Shown here piece after piece: positions 1-8,514 of a DNA stretch of 64,000 nucleotides (its first letter is position 1; each line of letters starts with the position of its first letter). The stretch covers positions 186,001 through 250,000 of the forward strand of contig JACKFD010000001.1 of the NCBI GenBank assembly GCA_020632655.1. Direction: 5' to 3'. Source of the stretch: Spirochaetaceae bacterium (GTDB taxonomy: Bacteria > Myxococcota_A > UBA9160 > UBA4427). The position numbers were made by a program, and so were the translations under genes. A model generated the notes under the pieces. The model saw nothing but the letters and a program-made list of their open reading frames with translations, was not told the origin of the DNA and did not search any database.

Positions 1-1107
1 CTTCGGCAGCCGCTGGGCGAGGATCACGAGCGCCTCCTGCAGCTCGAAGCGTGCGAGCGAGGCGCCGAGGCAGTAGTGCGCGCCACCACCGAAGGTGAGC
101 ATCGGCTCGGCGTGCTCGCGCGTCATGTCGAAGCGATCGGGATCGGGGTACATGGCGGGGTCGCGATTCGCGGCGGGGCCCGAGGGCAGGACGATGGTGC
201 CGGCGGGCAGACGGAGGCCCTTGTACTCGATGTCCTCGGTCGCGACGCGCGGCGAGCCCGAGCCGGCGGGCTCGAAGCGGAGCACCTCCTCGGCGGCGGA
301 GGCCGCGAGCGAAGGCTCGGCGGCGAGCCGACCCCATTGGTCCGGGTGGTCCATGAAGGTCGAGATCGCGCAGGCGAGCTGGCATTGCGTCGTGTCCTGG
401 CCACCGAAGATCAGCACGGTCACGAGCGCCCGCAGCTCCTCGCGCGAGAGCCGGTCCCCCGACTCCTCGACCGCGAGCAGCGCCGAGATCAGGTCGTCCT
501 GGGGCGCCTTCGCGCGCAGCTCGAGCAGACCGTCGACGTAGGCGTTCAGACTCTCGAGCGCGGCCTCGATGCGCGGGCGCTCCTCGGCGATGCGCGAGCC
601 GAAGGCGAGGGCGAGGTCCCGGCTCCAGGCGTGGAAGCGCGCGAAGTCCTCGGGCGGCACGCCGATCAGAGCGCTGATCACGCGCACCGGGTAGGGGGCC
701 GCGAACTGCGAGACGAACTCGCAGGCGCCGTCCGGGGCGAAGCGGTCGATCAGGTCGTGCGCCGTCGTGCGCATCATCGGCCGCAGGCTCTCGACCCGGC
801 GCGGCGTGAAGGCGCGGGACACGAGCCGCCGCAGGCGCGCGTGATCCTCGCCCTCCTTGTTCGACATGATCTGGTGGAACCAGTCCCAGATCGGCCCGTC
901 GACGATCCCGGCCGGCGGCAGGGCGTCGGCGCCGAGCTCCCGGAAGCGTCGATCGCGCAGCACCTGGAGCACGTCCTCGTAGCGCAGGAACACGAAGCCC
1001 ATCGGCGTGTGCGCATACCACGACTGCTCCCGCGCCTCGCGATGGGCGGTGTGGATGTCGGCGTCGTAGGCCTCGGCGAGGGTGTCGATGAAGGGGGCTT
1101 CGGGCAT
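1..1107 (-). CDS. Cytochrome P450, C-terminus cut by window edge
   Basis: Haem-thiolate monooxygenase, expected to hydroxylate a hydrophobic substrate with electrons from a separate ferredoxin and reductase. 369 residues lie in the window. The I-helix oxygen-binding motif reads GGQDTT and the haem-binding loop reads FGGGAHYCLGASLAR, with the proximal cysteine at residue 346. Roughly the last 30 residues are missing, cut by the window edge. The ATG start at 1107 gives MPEAPFIDTLAEAY. There is no membrane anchor, so this is a soluble bacterial class I P450. It is followed on the same strand's upstream side by an NTF2-like gene 68 bp away, and another P450 lies at 2049. No ferredoxin reductase is seen nearby. 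The substrate cannot be told from the sequence. Confidence 0.93.
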   Translation of the reverse strand, partial: MPEAPFIDTLAEAYDADIHTAHREAREQSWYAHTPMGFVFLRYEDVLQVLRDRRFRELGADALPPAGIVDGPIWDWFHQIMSNKEGEDHARLRRLVSRAFTPRRVESLRPMMRTTAHDLIDRFAPDGACEFVSQFAAPYPVRVISALIGVPPEDFARFHAWSRDLALAFGSRIAEERPRIEAALESLNAYVDGLLELRAKAPQDDLISALLAVEESGDRLSREELRALVTVLIFGGQDTTQCQLACAISTFMDHPDQWGRLAAEPSLAASAAEEVLRFEPAGSGSPRVATEDIEYKGLRLPAGTIVLPSGPAANRDPAMYPDPDRFDMTREHAEPMLTFGGGAHYCLGASLARFELQEALVILAQRLPK

Positions 1108-1175
1108 GTCGTCGGATCCTCCGGATCGCCGGGGCGCGAGGCAGGCGGCGCCGGCCGGTCGGCGCCCCGGAACGG

Positions 1176-1664
1176 CTACTCGTACTCGAGACCGAAGGTG
1201 GCCTTGAAGGCCTCCATGTCCTTGTCCGTGATGCGCTCTTCGACCTTGTAGTGTCGGATGCGCCAGCCCACCTCGGTCTTCACGTGCTCGGCCCAGACGA
1301 AGCCGCAGGCGAGGTTCGCCATCGTGACCGTGTCGACCGCTTGTAGATGGCTCGTCGAGCGCGCGGCGCGGCCGTTCGGCTCGACGCGGATCACGTGCGT
1401 GTTGATGTAGTGCCGGACCGTGCCCTCGCTCATGGTCACGTCGCCCGAGAGCATGCGCTTGAACCAGGCGAGCACCTCGTCGCGCCCGGACGCCTCGTCC
1501 TCGACGCGCCCGTTCGTCGCCAGCTGGATCACCTGCCAGGTCGCGTCTTCCGCCATCACCTCGGTCTCGAGCGTGTCGAAGTCGCCGACGTCGAGGGCCT
1601 GGTAGTAGAGCGAGAGCAGCGAGGCGATCTGCGCGTGGGCCAGCGCCTCCTCGGCGGCGTCCAT
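1176..1664 (-). CDS. SnoaL-like / NTF2-fold protein
   Basis: A 162-residue protein with the small alpha+beta cone pattern of SnoaL_4/NTF2-like proteins: an N-terminal helical stretch (IASLLSLYYQALDVGDFDTL), a central ALxWF helix and C-terminal beta strands rich in aromatic and basic residues (WRIRHYKVEERI). Members of this fold serve as cyclases, isomerases, dehydratases or ring-hydroxylating dioxygenase beta-like subunits, so the reaction cannot be assigned. The start at 1664 (ATG) gives MDAAEEALAHAQ. It reads in the same direction as the P450 at 1-1107 with a 68-bp gap, so the two may be co-transcribed, and it diverges from the P450 at 2049. The context suggests a helper enzyme in P450-dependent catabolism of a lipid or terpenoid-like compound (inference). 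Confidence 0.8.
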   Translation of the reverse strand: MDAAEEALAHAQIASLLSLYYQALDVGDFDTLETEVMAEDATWQVIQLATNGRVEDEASGRDEVLAWFKRMLSGDVTMSEGTVRHYINTHVIRVEPNGRAARSTSHLQAVDTVTMANLACGFVWAEHVKTEVGWRIRHYKVEERITDKDMEAFKATFGLEYE

Positions 1665-2048
1665 CCTGGGCTTCCTTCCATCGACCCGCGCGCGAGCGGG
1701 CGGGGCAGGCGGGCCGATCCGTTCGGAGCCGGAGCGCGACCCGGGGGTGAGGCGCCCAACGATAGGTCCGCGCCCTGCGAACGGCGAACCCCGGACGCGC
1801 CCCGCGCCTGGGCCGAGACGATGTTCTAGCCAGGCAGGGGCGATCCACGTCATCGAGGCTGCGTGTCGAAATGACTCGCTTCCCGGTGCAACGGGGTAGA
1901 ATGCCGCGCCTGCCCGACCTGAACGATCGTTCGTTCGCGATTCGCGTGGGAACGATTCCTGCTTTGGCCTCCCGCACGAAGCTGCATTCGGGACCGCCGC
2001 GAGGCGCTGCGGGCGGGCCCACGAAACGATGACGACGAAGGAGACGCC
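1665..2048. other. Divergent intergenic region with operator-like palindrome
   Basis: 384 bp between the divergent NTF2-like gene and the P450 at 2049. It should hold both promoters. The only clear element is the 12-bp palindrome at 1921-1932, annotated separately. A ribosome binding site (GAAGGAGA, about 2036-2043) precedes the GTG of the P450. No small gene is convincing here. Confidence 0.6.
1921..1932. promoter_or_regulatory. Palindromic operator candidate
   Basis: Perfect 12-bp palindrome GAACGATCGTTC, about 120 bp upstream of the P450 at 2049 and 260 bp upstream of the NTF2-like gene. Inverted GAACG/CGTTC half-sites with a short spacer are common in operators of TetR-family repressors, which often control P450 and lipid-degradation genes. 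No TetR gene lies in the window, so assigning it to that family is inference. Confidence 0.4.
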
Positions 2049-3281
2049 GTGTCCGCGATCGACCCGCTCGACCTGATCGACCCCCAGTCCTACGGCCGGA
2101 AGGGCTACCCCTGGCAGGCCTGGGCCCGGCTTCGCCGGGAGGCCCCGCTCGAGCACTTCGAGCCCGAGGGCTTTCCGGCCTTCTGGGCCGTCACGAAGCA
2201 CGCCGACGTCGTCGAGATCTCGAAGCAGCCCGAGATCTTCCTGAACGGTCCCGGCATGACGATCGCGCGCAACCAGGACCTCGAGGCGAACGCCGCCCCG
2301 CCGATCCGCACGATCATCAACATGGACGCGCCGGACCACCGTCAGTTCCGCGGCATCGCGAGCGCCTACTTCACGCCGCGTGCCGTCGCGAAGCTCCAGC
2401 CCCTCGTCGAGAAGACCGCGCGGGATCTCGTCGACGAGCTCGGCCGCGAAGGCGAGTGCGACTTCATCCCGCAGGTCGCGTCGATCCATCCGCTCAAGAT
2501 CATCGCCCGCATCCTCGGCGTGCCGGAATCCGACGAGCCCTTCATCCTCAAGCTGACGAACGAGCTCTTCGGCTCCGAGGATCCCGAGTTCCAGCGCGGC
2601 GAAGACCGTCAGGAGAACATGCGCACGCTCTTCGCGGAGTTCTGGGGCTACTTCACGAAGGTGATCGAGTCGCGGCGAAAGCAGCCGCGCGACGACCTCG
2701 CCTCGGTGATCGCGAACGCGCGCATCGACGGGCAGCCGATGGGCGACCTCGAAACGATGGGCTACTGCCTGATCACCTTCACGGCGGGACACGAGACGAC
2801 CCGCGGCTCGATCGGCGGCGGCCTCGACGTGCTGATGGACAACCCCGACCAGCTCGATCGCTGGCGAAGGGATCCCGGGATCACGCCGCACGCGATCGAC
2901 GAGATCGTCCGCTACGTGACGCCCGTGAACCACATGATGCGGACGGCCTCGCGGGACTACACGTTGCGCGGGAAGAAGATCCGCGAGGGCGATCACCTCG
3001 TGCTCTTCTACGCCTCGGCGAATCGTGACGAGGAGGTCTTCGAGCGACCCGACGCCCTCGACCTCGGCCGTCATCCGAATCGCCATCTCGGCTTCGGCAT
3101 CGGCGAGCATTTCTGCCTGGGCGCGAACCTCGCGCGCATGACGAGCGGCACGCTCTTCCGGGAGCTGACGGGTCGGCTCGAGTCGGTCGAGCGCACGGGG
3201 CCGTCCGAGCGCACGGCCTCGAATCTCGTGCCCGGTCTCAAGCACCTGCCGATCCGCTACCGGATCGCGCCCGCGGCATGA
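2049..3281 (+). CDS. Cytochrome P450
   Basis: Complete 410-residue soluble bacterial P450. I-helix motif AGHETTRG, K-helix ExxR region (DEIVRYVTPVNHMMR), and haem loop FGIGEHFCLGANLAR with the axial cysteine at residue 356. The length matches class I bacterial P450s. The start is GTG at 2049, supported by an AAGGAG ribosome binding site 5-6 bp upstream. It diverges from the NTF2-like gene. It closely resembles the P450 at 11071 in layout and in the shared haem-loop wording (GIGEHFCLGANLAR), so the two look like paralogues of one subfamily. The style recalls CYP125/CYP142-like enzymes that oxidise sterol or terpenoid side chains, but the substrate is not proven. Confidence 0.95.
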   Translation: MSAIDPLDLIDPQSYGRKGYPWQAWARLRREAPLEHFEPEGFPAFWAVTKHADVVEISKQPEIFLNGPGMTIARNQDLEANAAPPIRTIINMDAPDHRQFRGIASAYFTPRAVAKLQPLVEKTARDLVDELGREGECDFIPQVASIHPLKIIARILGVPESDEPFILKLTNELFGSEDPEFQRGEDRQENMRTLFAEFWGYFTKVIESRRKQPRDDLASVIANARIDGQPMGDLETMGYCLITFTAGHETTRGSIGGGLDVLMDNPDQLDRWRRDPGITPHAIDEIVRYVTPVNHMMRTASRDYTLRGKKIREGDHLVLFYASANRDEEVFERPDALDLGRHPNRHLGFGIGEHFCLGANLARMTSGTLFRELTGRLESVERTGPSERTASNLVPGLKHLPIRYRIAPAA

Positions 3282-3289
3282 TCGTTCGG

Positions 3290-3320
3290 CCCGGGGTCGG
3301 GGGAACGCCCCGATCCCGGG
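3290..3320. terminator. GC-rich hairpin between convergent genes
   Basis: A 13-bp inverted repeat with one imperfect (G-T) pair encloses the loop GAACG. It lies directly after the P450 stop (3281) and before the stop of the convergent GDT1 gene (3345). There is no T-run, so it may act as a weak or factor-assisted terminator for either side. Confidence 0.45.
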
Positions 3321-3344
3321 CGGCCGTCCCCGCGCGCCGTCGGC

Positions 3345-3620
3345 CTACTCGGGTGCGACGAGCACCCAGAGCCCGACCGCGATGAAGCCCGCGCCCGCGA
3401 TCCATTTCAGCACCCGCGGCGGCACGAGCTCCGAGACCAGCGAGCCCGCCAGCACGCCGAGCGCCGTCGTGACGACGAGGGCCGTCGCGGCGGCGGCGAA
3501 GACCGTCCACTTCGGGTGCGCCCCGTCCGCCGCGTAGAGCATCGTGGCGAGCTGCGTCTTGTCGCCGAGCTCGGCGATGAAGACGGTCGCGAAGACCGTC
3601 GCGAAGAGCTTGTAGTCCAT
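3345..3620 (-). CDS. GDT1/TMEM165 (UPF0016) half-size membrane protein
   Basis: A 91-residue membrane protein with three predicted hydrophobic helices. The family signature E-x-G-D-K-T appears as ELGDKT at about residues 17-22 in the first helix. GDT1 proteins exchange Mn2+ or Ca2+ for protons. Full-length members carry two copies of the motif, and this gene has one, so it should work as a homodimer or with a second half-size protein encoded elsewhere. The start is ATG at 3620 (MDYKLFATVFATVF). It is divergent from the HEAT-repeat gene and convergent with the P450 at 2049. Confidence 0.88.
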   Translation of the reverse strand: MDYKLFATVFATVFIAELGDKTQLATMLYAADGAHPKWTVFAAAATALVVTTALGVLAGSLVSELVPPRVLKWIAGAGFIAVGLWVLVAPE

Positions 3621-3812
3621 GCCGCGGAGTCTACGCGGGCTCGTGCGTCCCAGCGACGCGCGCTGCCCGCCGAGCGATCCGCATGACCTCCTTTCATCTC
3701 CGCGTGTCCGCCCCCGGCCGTTCCCCCGTGCGATGGGATCGAGGTCAATCGAAGCGCCTCGGGAGCCGACGAGGAGGGGACGTGCCGCGTGGCGGCGGGC
3801 GCAGGGGGGATC

Positions 3813-5912
3813 ATGAACGGCGAGCGGCTTCGGCCCGGAACCGGGTGGGTGTGGCTGGTGATGGCGGGGCTGGTGTCGGTCGTCGCGGCCGGGTGGGCGA
3901 CCGCCGCGGACGTCGATCCGGCGGCGGCCTCTGTCCCGGGCTGTGAGACGCGCGCCCCCGAGAGCGGGCGCAGCCTGCGCGCGCTGGTGCGGCGGCTGCG
4001 CGACGCGCGGGATCCCGGGCGCGCGGGCCTCGCGGATCGTCTGCGTTGCGCGGTCGCGGCCGAGCCCGATCTCGGGCTGCGCCTGCTGACCCCGCTCGTG
4101 GACGCCGGCTCGGATCCCGTCGGCGCCTTGCTCGCGGCGAAGGCCGTGGCGGGCCTCGGCGCTGCGGCGGCGCCCGCCGTGCCGGGCCTGATCGGCCTGC
4201 TGGATTCCCCCGACGAGTCCGCTCGGATCATCGCCGCCCAGACCCTCGCTTCGATCGGCACGCCGGCATCGCCGGCGGTCGACCGACTGAGCGCTCGGCT
4301 CGAGGCCTCGTCGCCGATCGAGCGCCAGGCGATGGCGACGGCCCTGGCCCGAATGGGCCCCGAAGCGGGCCGGGCCGCGCCGGCGCTGGCCCGTCTGCTC
4401 GCCGACCCCGACGCGCGGGTGGCGGGCGCTTCGAGTCTCGCCTTCGAGGCGCTCGCGCACGACGCGCGCGCGGCCTTGCCCGAGCTGATCGCGCTGCTCG
4501 AACATGGGGACCTGGCCGTGCAGGCGCGCGCCGCCCGGGCCATCGGCGACGTGGGCCCCCATGCCGCGTCGGCGCTGCCCGCGCTCGACGCGCTCACCGA
4601 GCGTGAGGTCCGCGACGGCGCCGCCGACGGCCCGCTCGCGCGGACGCTGGTGGAGGCGCGCGAACGGATCGATCTGCGTCGTGCCATCGAGTCGCGCGGC
4701 GTTCGGGCCGCGTCCCTGCTCGGGCTGGTCGAGCCCTGGCTCGCGGATCCCGATCCCGTCCGACGGCGCGAAGGCGCGCGGCTGACGGGCTTCCTCGGTC
4801 GGGCGGCCGAGCCCGCCGTGCCCGCTCTCGTCGGGCTCGTCGCGGATCCGGATGTCGAGGTGCGACTCGCGGCGGTGCATGCCCTCGGGCTGATCGACGC
4901 CCGCGAGCCCACGGTCGTGCGCGCGATCGCCACGGCCCTCGCCGACCCTGAGCTGCGGCTCCGGCGCACGGCGGCGCGGACGCTGGCCGGCTTCGGCGAG
5001 GCGGCGACGCCCGCGAGCGAGGCCCTCCTGTCGTGTCTGGCCGACGAGGACGCCATGGTCCGGCGATCGGGGGCGGAGGCGCTGCTCGCGGCGGATCCGG
5101 CGGGCGAGCGGATGCTGCCCGCGCTCGAGGCGCTGCTCGGGGATCCGCGACCGCGCGTGCGACTCGGCGCGGCGGACGAGCTCGCGCGGCATGCGTCGCG
5201 CTTCCCGACGATCGTCGCGCTGCTCGTCGAGCGGCTCGAGGATCCCGACGAGAACGTGCGTCTCGCGGCGGCGCGCGGCCTCGGCCGGCTCGGCCCGGCG
5301 GGCGAGCGTGCGATCCCGGTGCTGCGTCGGCTGCTCGACGGACCGGACGAGCGCATGCGGCGGGTGGCGGCGGACGTGCTCGCGCGGGTCGGGGGGATGG
5401 AGCCCGAGGCGCTCGCCGCGTTGGCGCCGCGCCTCGAGGACACCTCGGGTCCCGCACGGCTGCCCGCGATCCATGCGCTCGAGACGCTGGGGCCGGCGGC
5501 GCGCGCGGAGCTGCCGACGCTGCTGCGCCTGCTCAGGCACCCCGACCTGCAGACCCGGCAGGCGGCGGCGCGCGCGGTCGCGAGCGTGCTCGCGGGCGAT
5601 CCCGCGTCGGTGCTCGAGACGCTCGACGGGCTGCTCGAGGACGGGGACCCGAGCGTCCGCGCGAGCGGCGCCTACGCCCTGGGTCGCTTCGGCGAGGCCG
5701 CCGCCCCCGCCGTCGATCGGCTCATCGCCCTGCTCGACGACCCCGACCCCTCGACCCGCGCCCAGGCCGCCGCCGCCCTCGGCGGGATCGGCGCGCCCGC
5801 CAGCGCGGCGATCGAGGTGCTCAGGGCGCGCGAGCGGGACGAGGACCTGCGGGTCTCCTCGGCCGCGCGTCAGGCCGTCGCGAGACTGCGCACGCCGACC
5901 CGGTCACGTTAG
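3813..5912 (+). CDS. Exported HEAT-repeat protein
   Basis: 699 residues. After an N-terminal signal-like segment (hydrophobic stretch about residues 12-33, ending near WATAADVD) the protein is almost wholly HEAT/Armadillo-type helical repeats of 35-40 residues, with the recurring core pattern D-P-(D/E)-x-x-V-R-x-x-A-A-x-A-L-G-x-(I/L)-G. At least a dozen units can be seen. No catalytic domain is visible. Such solenoids serve as protein-binding scaffolds, and PBS-lyase-like HEAT proteins are common in Myxococcota-like genomes. The ATG at 3813 is preferred over an in-frame GTG at 3789 because a GGGGGGA ribosome binding site sits just upstream and the signal peptide then begins at the right place. 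Periplasmic location is inferred. Confidence 0.8.
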   Translation: MNGERLRPGTGWVWLVMAGLVSVVAAGWATAADVDPAAASVPGCETRAPESGRSLRALVRRLRDARDPGRAGLADRLRCAVAAEPDLGLRLLTPLVDAGSDPVGALLAAKAVAGLGAAAAPAVPGLIGLLDSPDESARIIAAQTLASIGTPASPAVDRLSARLEASSPIERQAMATALARMGPEAGRAAPALARLLADPDARVAGASSLAFEALAHDARAALPELIALLEHGDLAVQARAARAIGDVGPHAASALPALDALTEREVRDGAADGPLARTLVEARERIDLRRAIESRGVRAASLLGLVEPWLADPDPVRRREGARLTGFLGRAAEPAVPALVGLVADPDVEVRLAAVHALGLIDAREPTVVRAIATALADPELRLRRTAARTLAGFGEAATPASEALLSCLADEDAMVRRSGAEALLAADPAGERMLPALEALLGDPRPRVRLGAADELARHASRFPTIVALLVERLEDPDENVRLAAARGLGRLGPAGERAIPVLRRLLDGPDERMRRVAADVLARVGGMEPEALAALAPRLEDTSGPARLPAIHALETLGPAARAELPTLLRLLRHPDLQTRQAAARAVASVLAGDPASVLETLDGLLEDGDPSVRASGAYALGRFGEAAAPAVDRLIALLDDPDPSTRAQAAAALGGIGAPASAAIEVLRARERDEDLRVSSAARQAVARLRTPTRSR

Positions 5913-5939
5913 GCGCGAGTACGACGCCCCCGCGATCGG

Positions 5940-7274
5940 TCAGAGCTGGAGCTGGAGGCCCAGGCCGATCGTGTCGATCCGGCGTTCGTAGAACTGTCCG
6001 TTCGGGGAGCGCCCGCTGTAGGCCGTGAGGAGCAGGCGCAGTCGGGTGCGGCGCAGCGTCGGATGCTCGACCTGCACGCCCCCGACGAAGGAGAAGTCCG
6101 AGCGCCAGTCGCTCTCCGCGCGGACCTGATGGTCGAGGGCGGCGACCGGCCGCAGATGCCCGCCTGCGAAGGCGAGGGGGCTCGTCAGCTCGATGCCCAT
6201 CTGCACGATGCCGCGTTCGAGCGCTGGCGAGCGATGGACCATCACGCCGCCGCCGCCGTAGATCCGCCCCCAGCGCCCCATCTGATAGGCGACGAGCAGA
6301 TCGAGCACCTCGAAGGAGAGGCCCACGCGATCGACGCCGGTGCGCAGCAGGTACTCGTCGCCGAGATGCGAGCTCTGGTGGTAGAGGCGGAGGATCGAGG
6401 TGACGTCGCCGAGATGATGGGTGAGCGTGAGGCCGCCGACGAAGTCGGAGTTCACGAGGTCCTGGGAGGGGGCTTCGAGGTCGAAGACCGAGAAGACGCC
6501 GCCCTGGACGCCGAGCTCGAGCCGCCCCCAGTCGCGTCTCGGGCTGCGCACGATCGCCAGGCTCTCGCCGAAGCTCACGCTACCGACCCGTTCGAGCTCC
6601 GGATCGCCGAGGTACCAGAGGTGGGCGAACTCGAAGCGCGGCCAGCGCGGGTCGGCGAGCAGGGGGTCGAAGAGCTCGTGGATCGAGAGGATGTCGTACC
6701 GGTCGCCGTCGCCCCCGCGGCGGCCGTTCGCGATCGGGGCGTCCGTCGCGGTCGCGGACTCCGTCCGCCCGGGCGCGTCGCGTCCGGATGCGGACGTTTC
6801 GTCGGGCGCCTCGCCGGCTGCTTCGGCCGGCGCGTCCGCCTCGGTCGGGCGGTCGGCTTCCGCGGGCAGGTCGGCGGGTCGGGTGGCCCGGGCGACGACG
6901 GTGCCGTCGATCGCGATCGTCGCGCGGGTCACGCCGTCGATGTCGAGCATCAGGCGGAGCAGGGCGTCGAGCGGCGTCGGGGGTCGCTCGGCGACATCGA
7001 GGGCGAGCAGCCCGTCGTGGTACTCGAGCCCGAAGGCCTCGAGCGAGTAGGCGGTCTCGAGCGCGCCCTCGGCGTAGCCGAGCACCCAGTCCGGCTCGGG
7101 TGCCGCGTCGGCGCGGCCGGTCGCGGGGGCGAGAGCGAGGCCGACCAGCAGCAGCGGGGCGAGGAGGGCCGGGACCGGTCGGGCGGCGTATGCTCCCGCG
7201 CGATGGAAGGTCGAGACGGACAGTGGGGGCTCCCCGGGCGAGGCGGCGTGCGGGCGGGCCCGGCGAGCGTACAC
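5940..7274 (-). CDS. DUF1207 domain protein, exported
   Basis: About 444 residues. A hydrophobic export signal (PVPALLAPLLLVGLALAP) is followed by a small alpha/beta region (about residues 55-110), a low-complexity Ala/Glu/Pro linker, and a DUF1207 domain recognisable by the conserved YHQSSHLGDEYLL block and by beta-rich amphipathic strands ending in LGLQLQL, as in outer-membrane beta-barrel-like proteins. Function unknown. The start is uncertain: no ATG, GTG or TTG lies close to the signal core, and the nearest is GTG at 7274. That start places about 30 residues before the hydrophobic core and overlaps the 5' end of the divergent transpeptidase gene if the latter begins at 7203. Its C-terminus ends 27 bp from the HEAT gene, in convergent orientation. 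Confidence 0.72.
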   Translation of the reverse strand: MYARRARPHAASPGEPPLSVSTFHRAGAYAARPVPALLAPLLLVGLALAPATGRADAAPEPDWVLGYAEGALETAYSLEAFGLEYHDGLLALDVAERPPTPLDALLRLMLDIDGVTRATIAIDGTVVARATRPADLPAEADRPTEADAPAEAAGEAPDETSASGRDAPGRTESATATDAPIANGRRGGDGDRYDILSIHELFDPLLADPRWPRFEFAHLWYLGDPELERVGSVSFGESLAIVRSPRRDWGRLELGVQGGVFSVFDLEAPSQDLVNSDFVGGLTLTHHLGDVTSILRLYHQSSHLGDEYLLRTGVDRVGLSFEVLDLLVAYQMGRWGRIYGGGGVMVHRSPALERGIVQMGIELTSPLAFAGGHLRPVAALDHQVRAESDWRSDFSFVGGVQVEHPTLRRTRLRLLLTAYSGRSPNGQFYERRIDTIGLGLQLQL

Positions 7275-8186
7275 GAGTCGACGCGACGGATGCTCGCGCA
7301 GGGGGGCGCGCTCGTCGCGGCGCTTGCGATCCTCGCGGCGACCGCCGGCTGGGCGCAGGCGACCGCCTTCGGTGCGGACGAGCCCTGGCAGCGGATCCGT
7401 CCCCTCGTCGGGACCGACTCCGAGCATCTGGTGGAGCCGGGCGAGACGCTGCACGACGTGGCCTACGTCCATCGACTCGGCTTCGAAGGCATCCGCCGCC
7501 TCAACCGCGAGCTCGATCCCTGGATCCCGCCGGCGGGCAGCGTCGTGCGCCTGCCGACCCGGGCCGTGCTGCCGGCGGTCGAGCCCGAGGGCCTCGTGAT
7601 CAACGTGCCCGAGATGCGGCTCTACGACTTCACCTCGGCCGGCGACCCGCGTGTGCTGGCGGTGGCGGTCGGCGATCCGGAGGATCCGACGCCGGTCTCA
7701 CGCTTTCGCGTCGGCGAGAAGCGGGTCGACCCCGTGTGGAACGTGCCGAAGTCGATCCGGGCGGAGCGTCCGCATCTGCCGGCGCAGGTGCCGGCCGGGC
7801 CCGACAATCCGCTCGGCACCCGATGGATGACGCTCGGCGCGACCTCCTACGGGATCCACGGCACGAACGTCAAGTGGTCGATCGGAAGGGGCTCGACGCA
7901 CGGCTGCGTGCGGCTCTACGGCGACGTGATGGAGTCGCTCTTCGAAAGGGTGCCGAAGGGCACTCCGGTCGCCGTCCTCTACGAGCCCTACAAGTGGGGC
8001 AGCGACGGGCAGACCCTCTATCTCGAGGCCCACCCCGATCCCTACGACCGCATCCCGAACCACTTCGAGGCGGCGCTCGCGCTGCCGCGGCAGCTGGACC
8101 TGCTGCCGCGGCTCGATCTCGACCTCGTCTGGGAGACGGTCCAGCGCGCGGAAGGCGTTCCGACTCCCGTCGGAACGCTTCCCTGA
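7203..8186 (+). CDS. L,D-transpeptidase with LysM domain (ErfK/YbiS/YcfS/YnhG type)
   Basis: About 327 residues. An export signal (hydrophobic core about residues 34-52, cleavage likely after GWAQA) precedes a LysM-like peptidoglycan-binding segment (EHLVEPGETLHDVA to SVVRLP), then a YkuD catalytic domain with GIHGTN and the active-site STHGCVRL, whose nucleophile is Cys235. The family cross-links peptidoglycan through 3-3 bonds or attaches Braun-type lipoproteins to it. The Lpp-like lipoprotein encoded just downstream on the other strand is a plausible partner. The ATG at 7203 provides arginines ahead of the hydrophobic core; an in-frame ATG at 7290 would give a signal without positive charge. 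Acts in the periplasm. Confidence 0.9.
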   Translation: MEGRDGQWGLPGRGGVRAGPASVHESTRRMLAQGGALVAALAILAATAGWAQATAFGADEPWQRIRPLVGTDSEHLVEPGETLHDVAYVHRLGFEGIRRLNRELDPWIPPAGSVVRLPTRAVLPAVEPEGLVINVPEMRLYDFTSAGDPRVLAVAVGDPEDPTPVSRFRVGEKRVDPVWNVPKSIRAERPHLPAQVPAGPDNPLGTRWMTLGATSYGIHGTNVKWSIGRGSTHGCVRLYGDVMESLFERVPKGTPVAVLYEPYKWGSDGQTLYLEAHPDPYDRIPNHFEAALALPRQLDLLPRLDLDLVWETVQRAEGVPTPVGTLP

Positions 8187-8211
8187 AGGCCTACGCGGTC
8201 CTGCGTACGGC

Positions 8212-8514
8212 CTACTTGTGCACCGTCTTGTCGAACGCGGCCGTCGCCTTGCGGGCGGCCTCGTCGGCGCGCGCCTGAGCCGCGCGCACGTTCGCCTCGG
8301 CGGCCTCGGCGCGTCGCGCCGCGTCGGCGGCGCTCTCGGCGGCCGAGCGGGCGCTCGCCTCGGTCGCATCCAGTCGGCGGCCGATCTCGTCCAGTCGCTG
8401 GTCGATCGAGTCGAGGCGCGAGTTGGAAGCGCAGCCGCTCAGGCCCGACGTCAGCACCACCGACGTGACCAGAGCCAGCAGACCGAACCCCCTACCGAAC
8501 TTCGCACGAGACAT
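8212..8514 (-). CDS. Lpp-like alanine-zipper lipoprotein
   Basis: 100-residue protein with a lipoprotein signal (lipobox LSGC) followed by a continuous alanine-rich heptad coiled coil (RLDSIDQRLDEIGRRLD and onward) and a C-terminal ...DKTVHK. The terminal lysine resembles Braun lipoprotein Lpp/OprI, where that lysine is joined to peptidoglycan by L,D-transpeptidases. It is larger than E. coli Lpp (78 residues as precursor). Two adjacent ATGs exist (8517 and 8514); the second is better spaced from the AGGAGG ribosome binding site. It converges with the L,D-transpeptidase gene (stops 25 bp apart). Outer-membrane tether role is inferred from family. Confidence 0.85.
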   Translation of the reverse strand: MSRAKFGRGFGLLALVTSVVLTSGLSGCASNSRLDSIDQRLDEIGRRLDATEASARSAAESAADAARRAEAAEANVRAAQARADEAARKATAAFDKTVHK

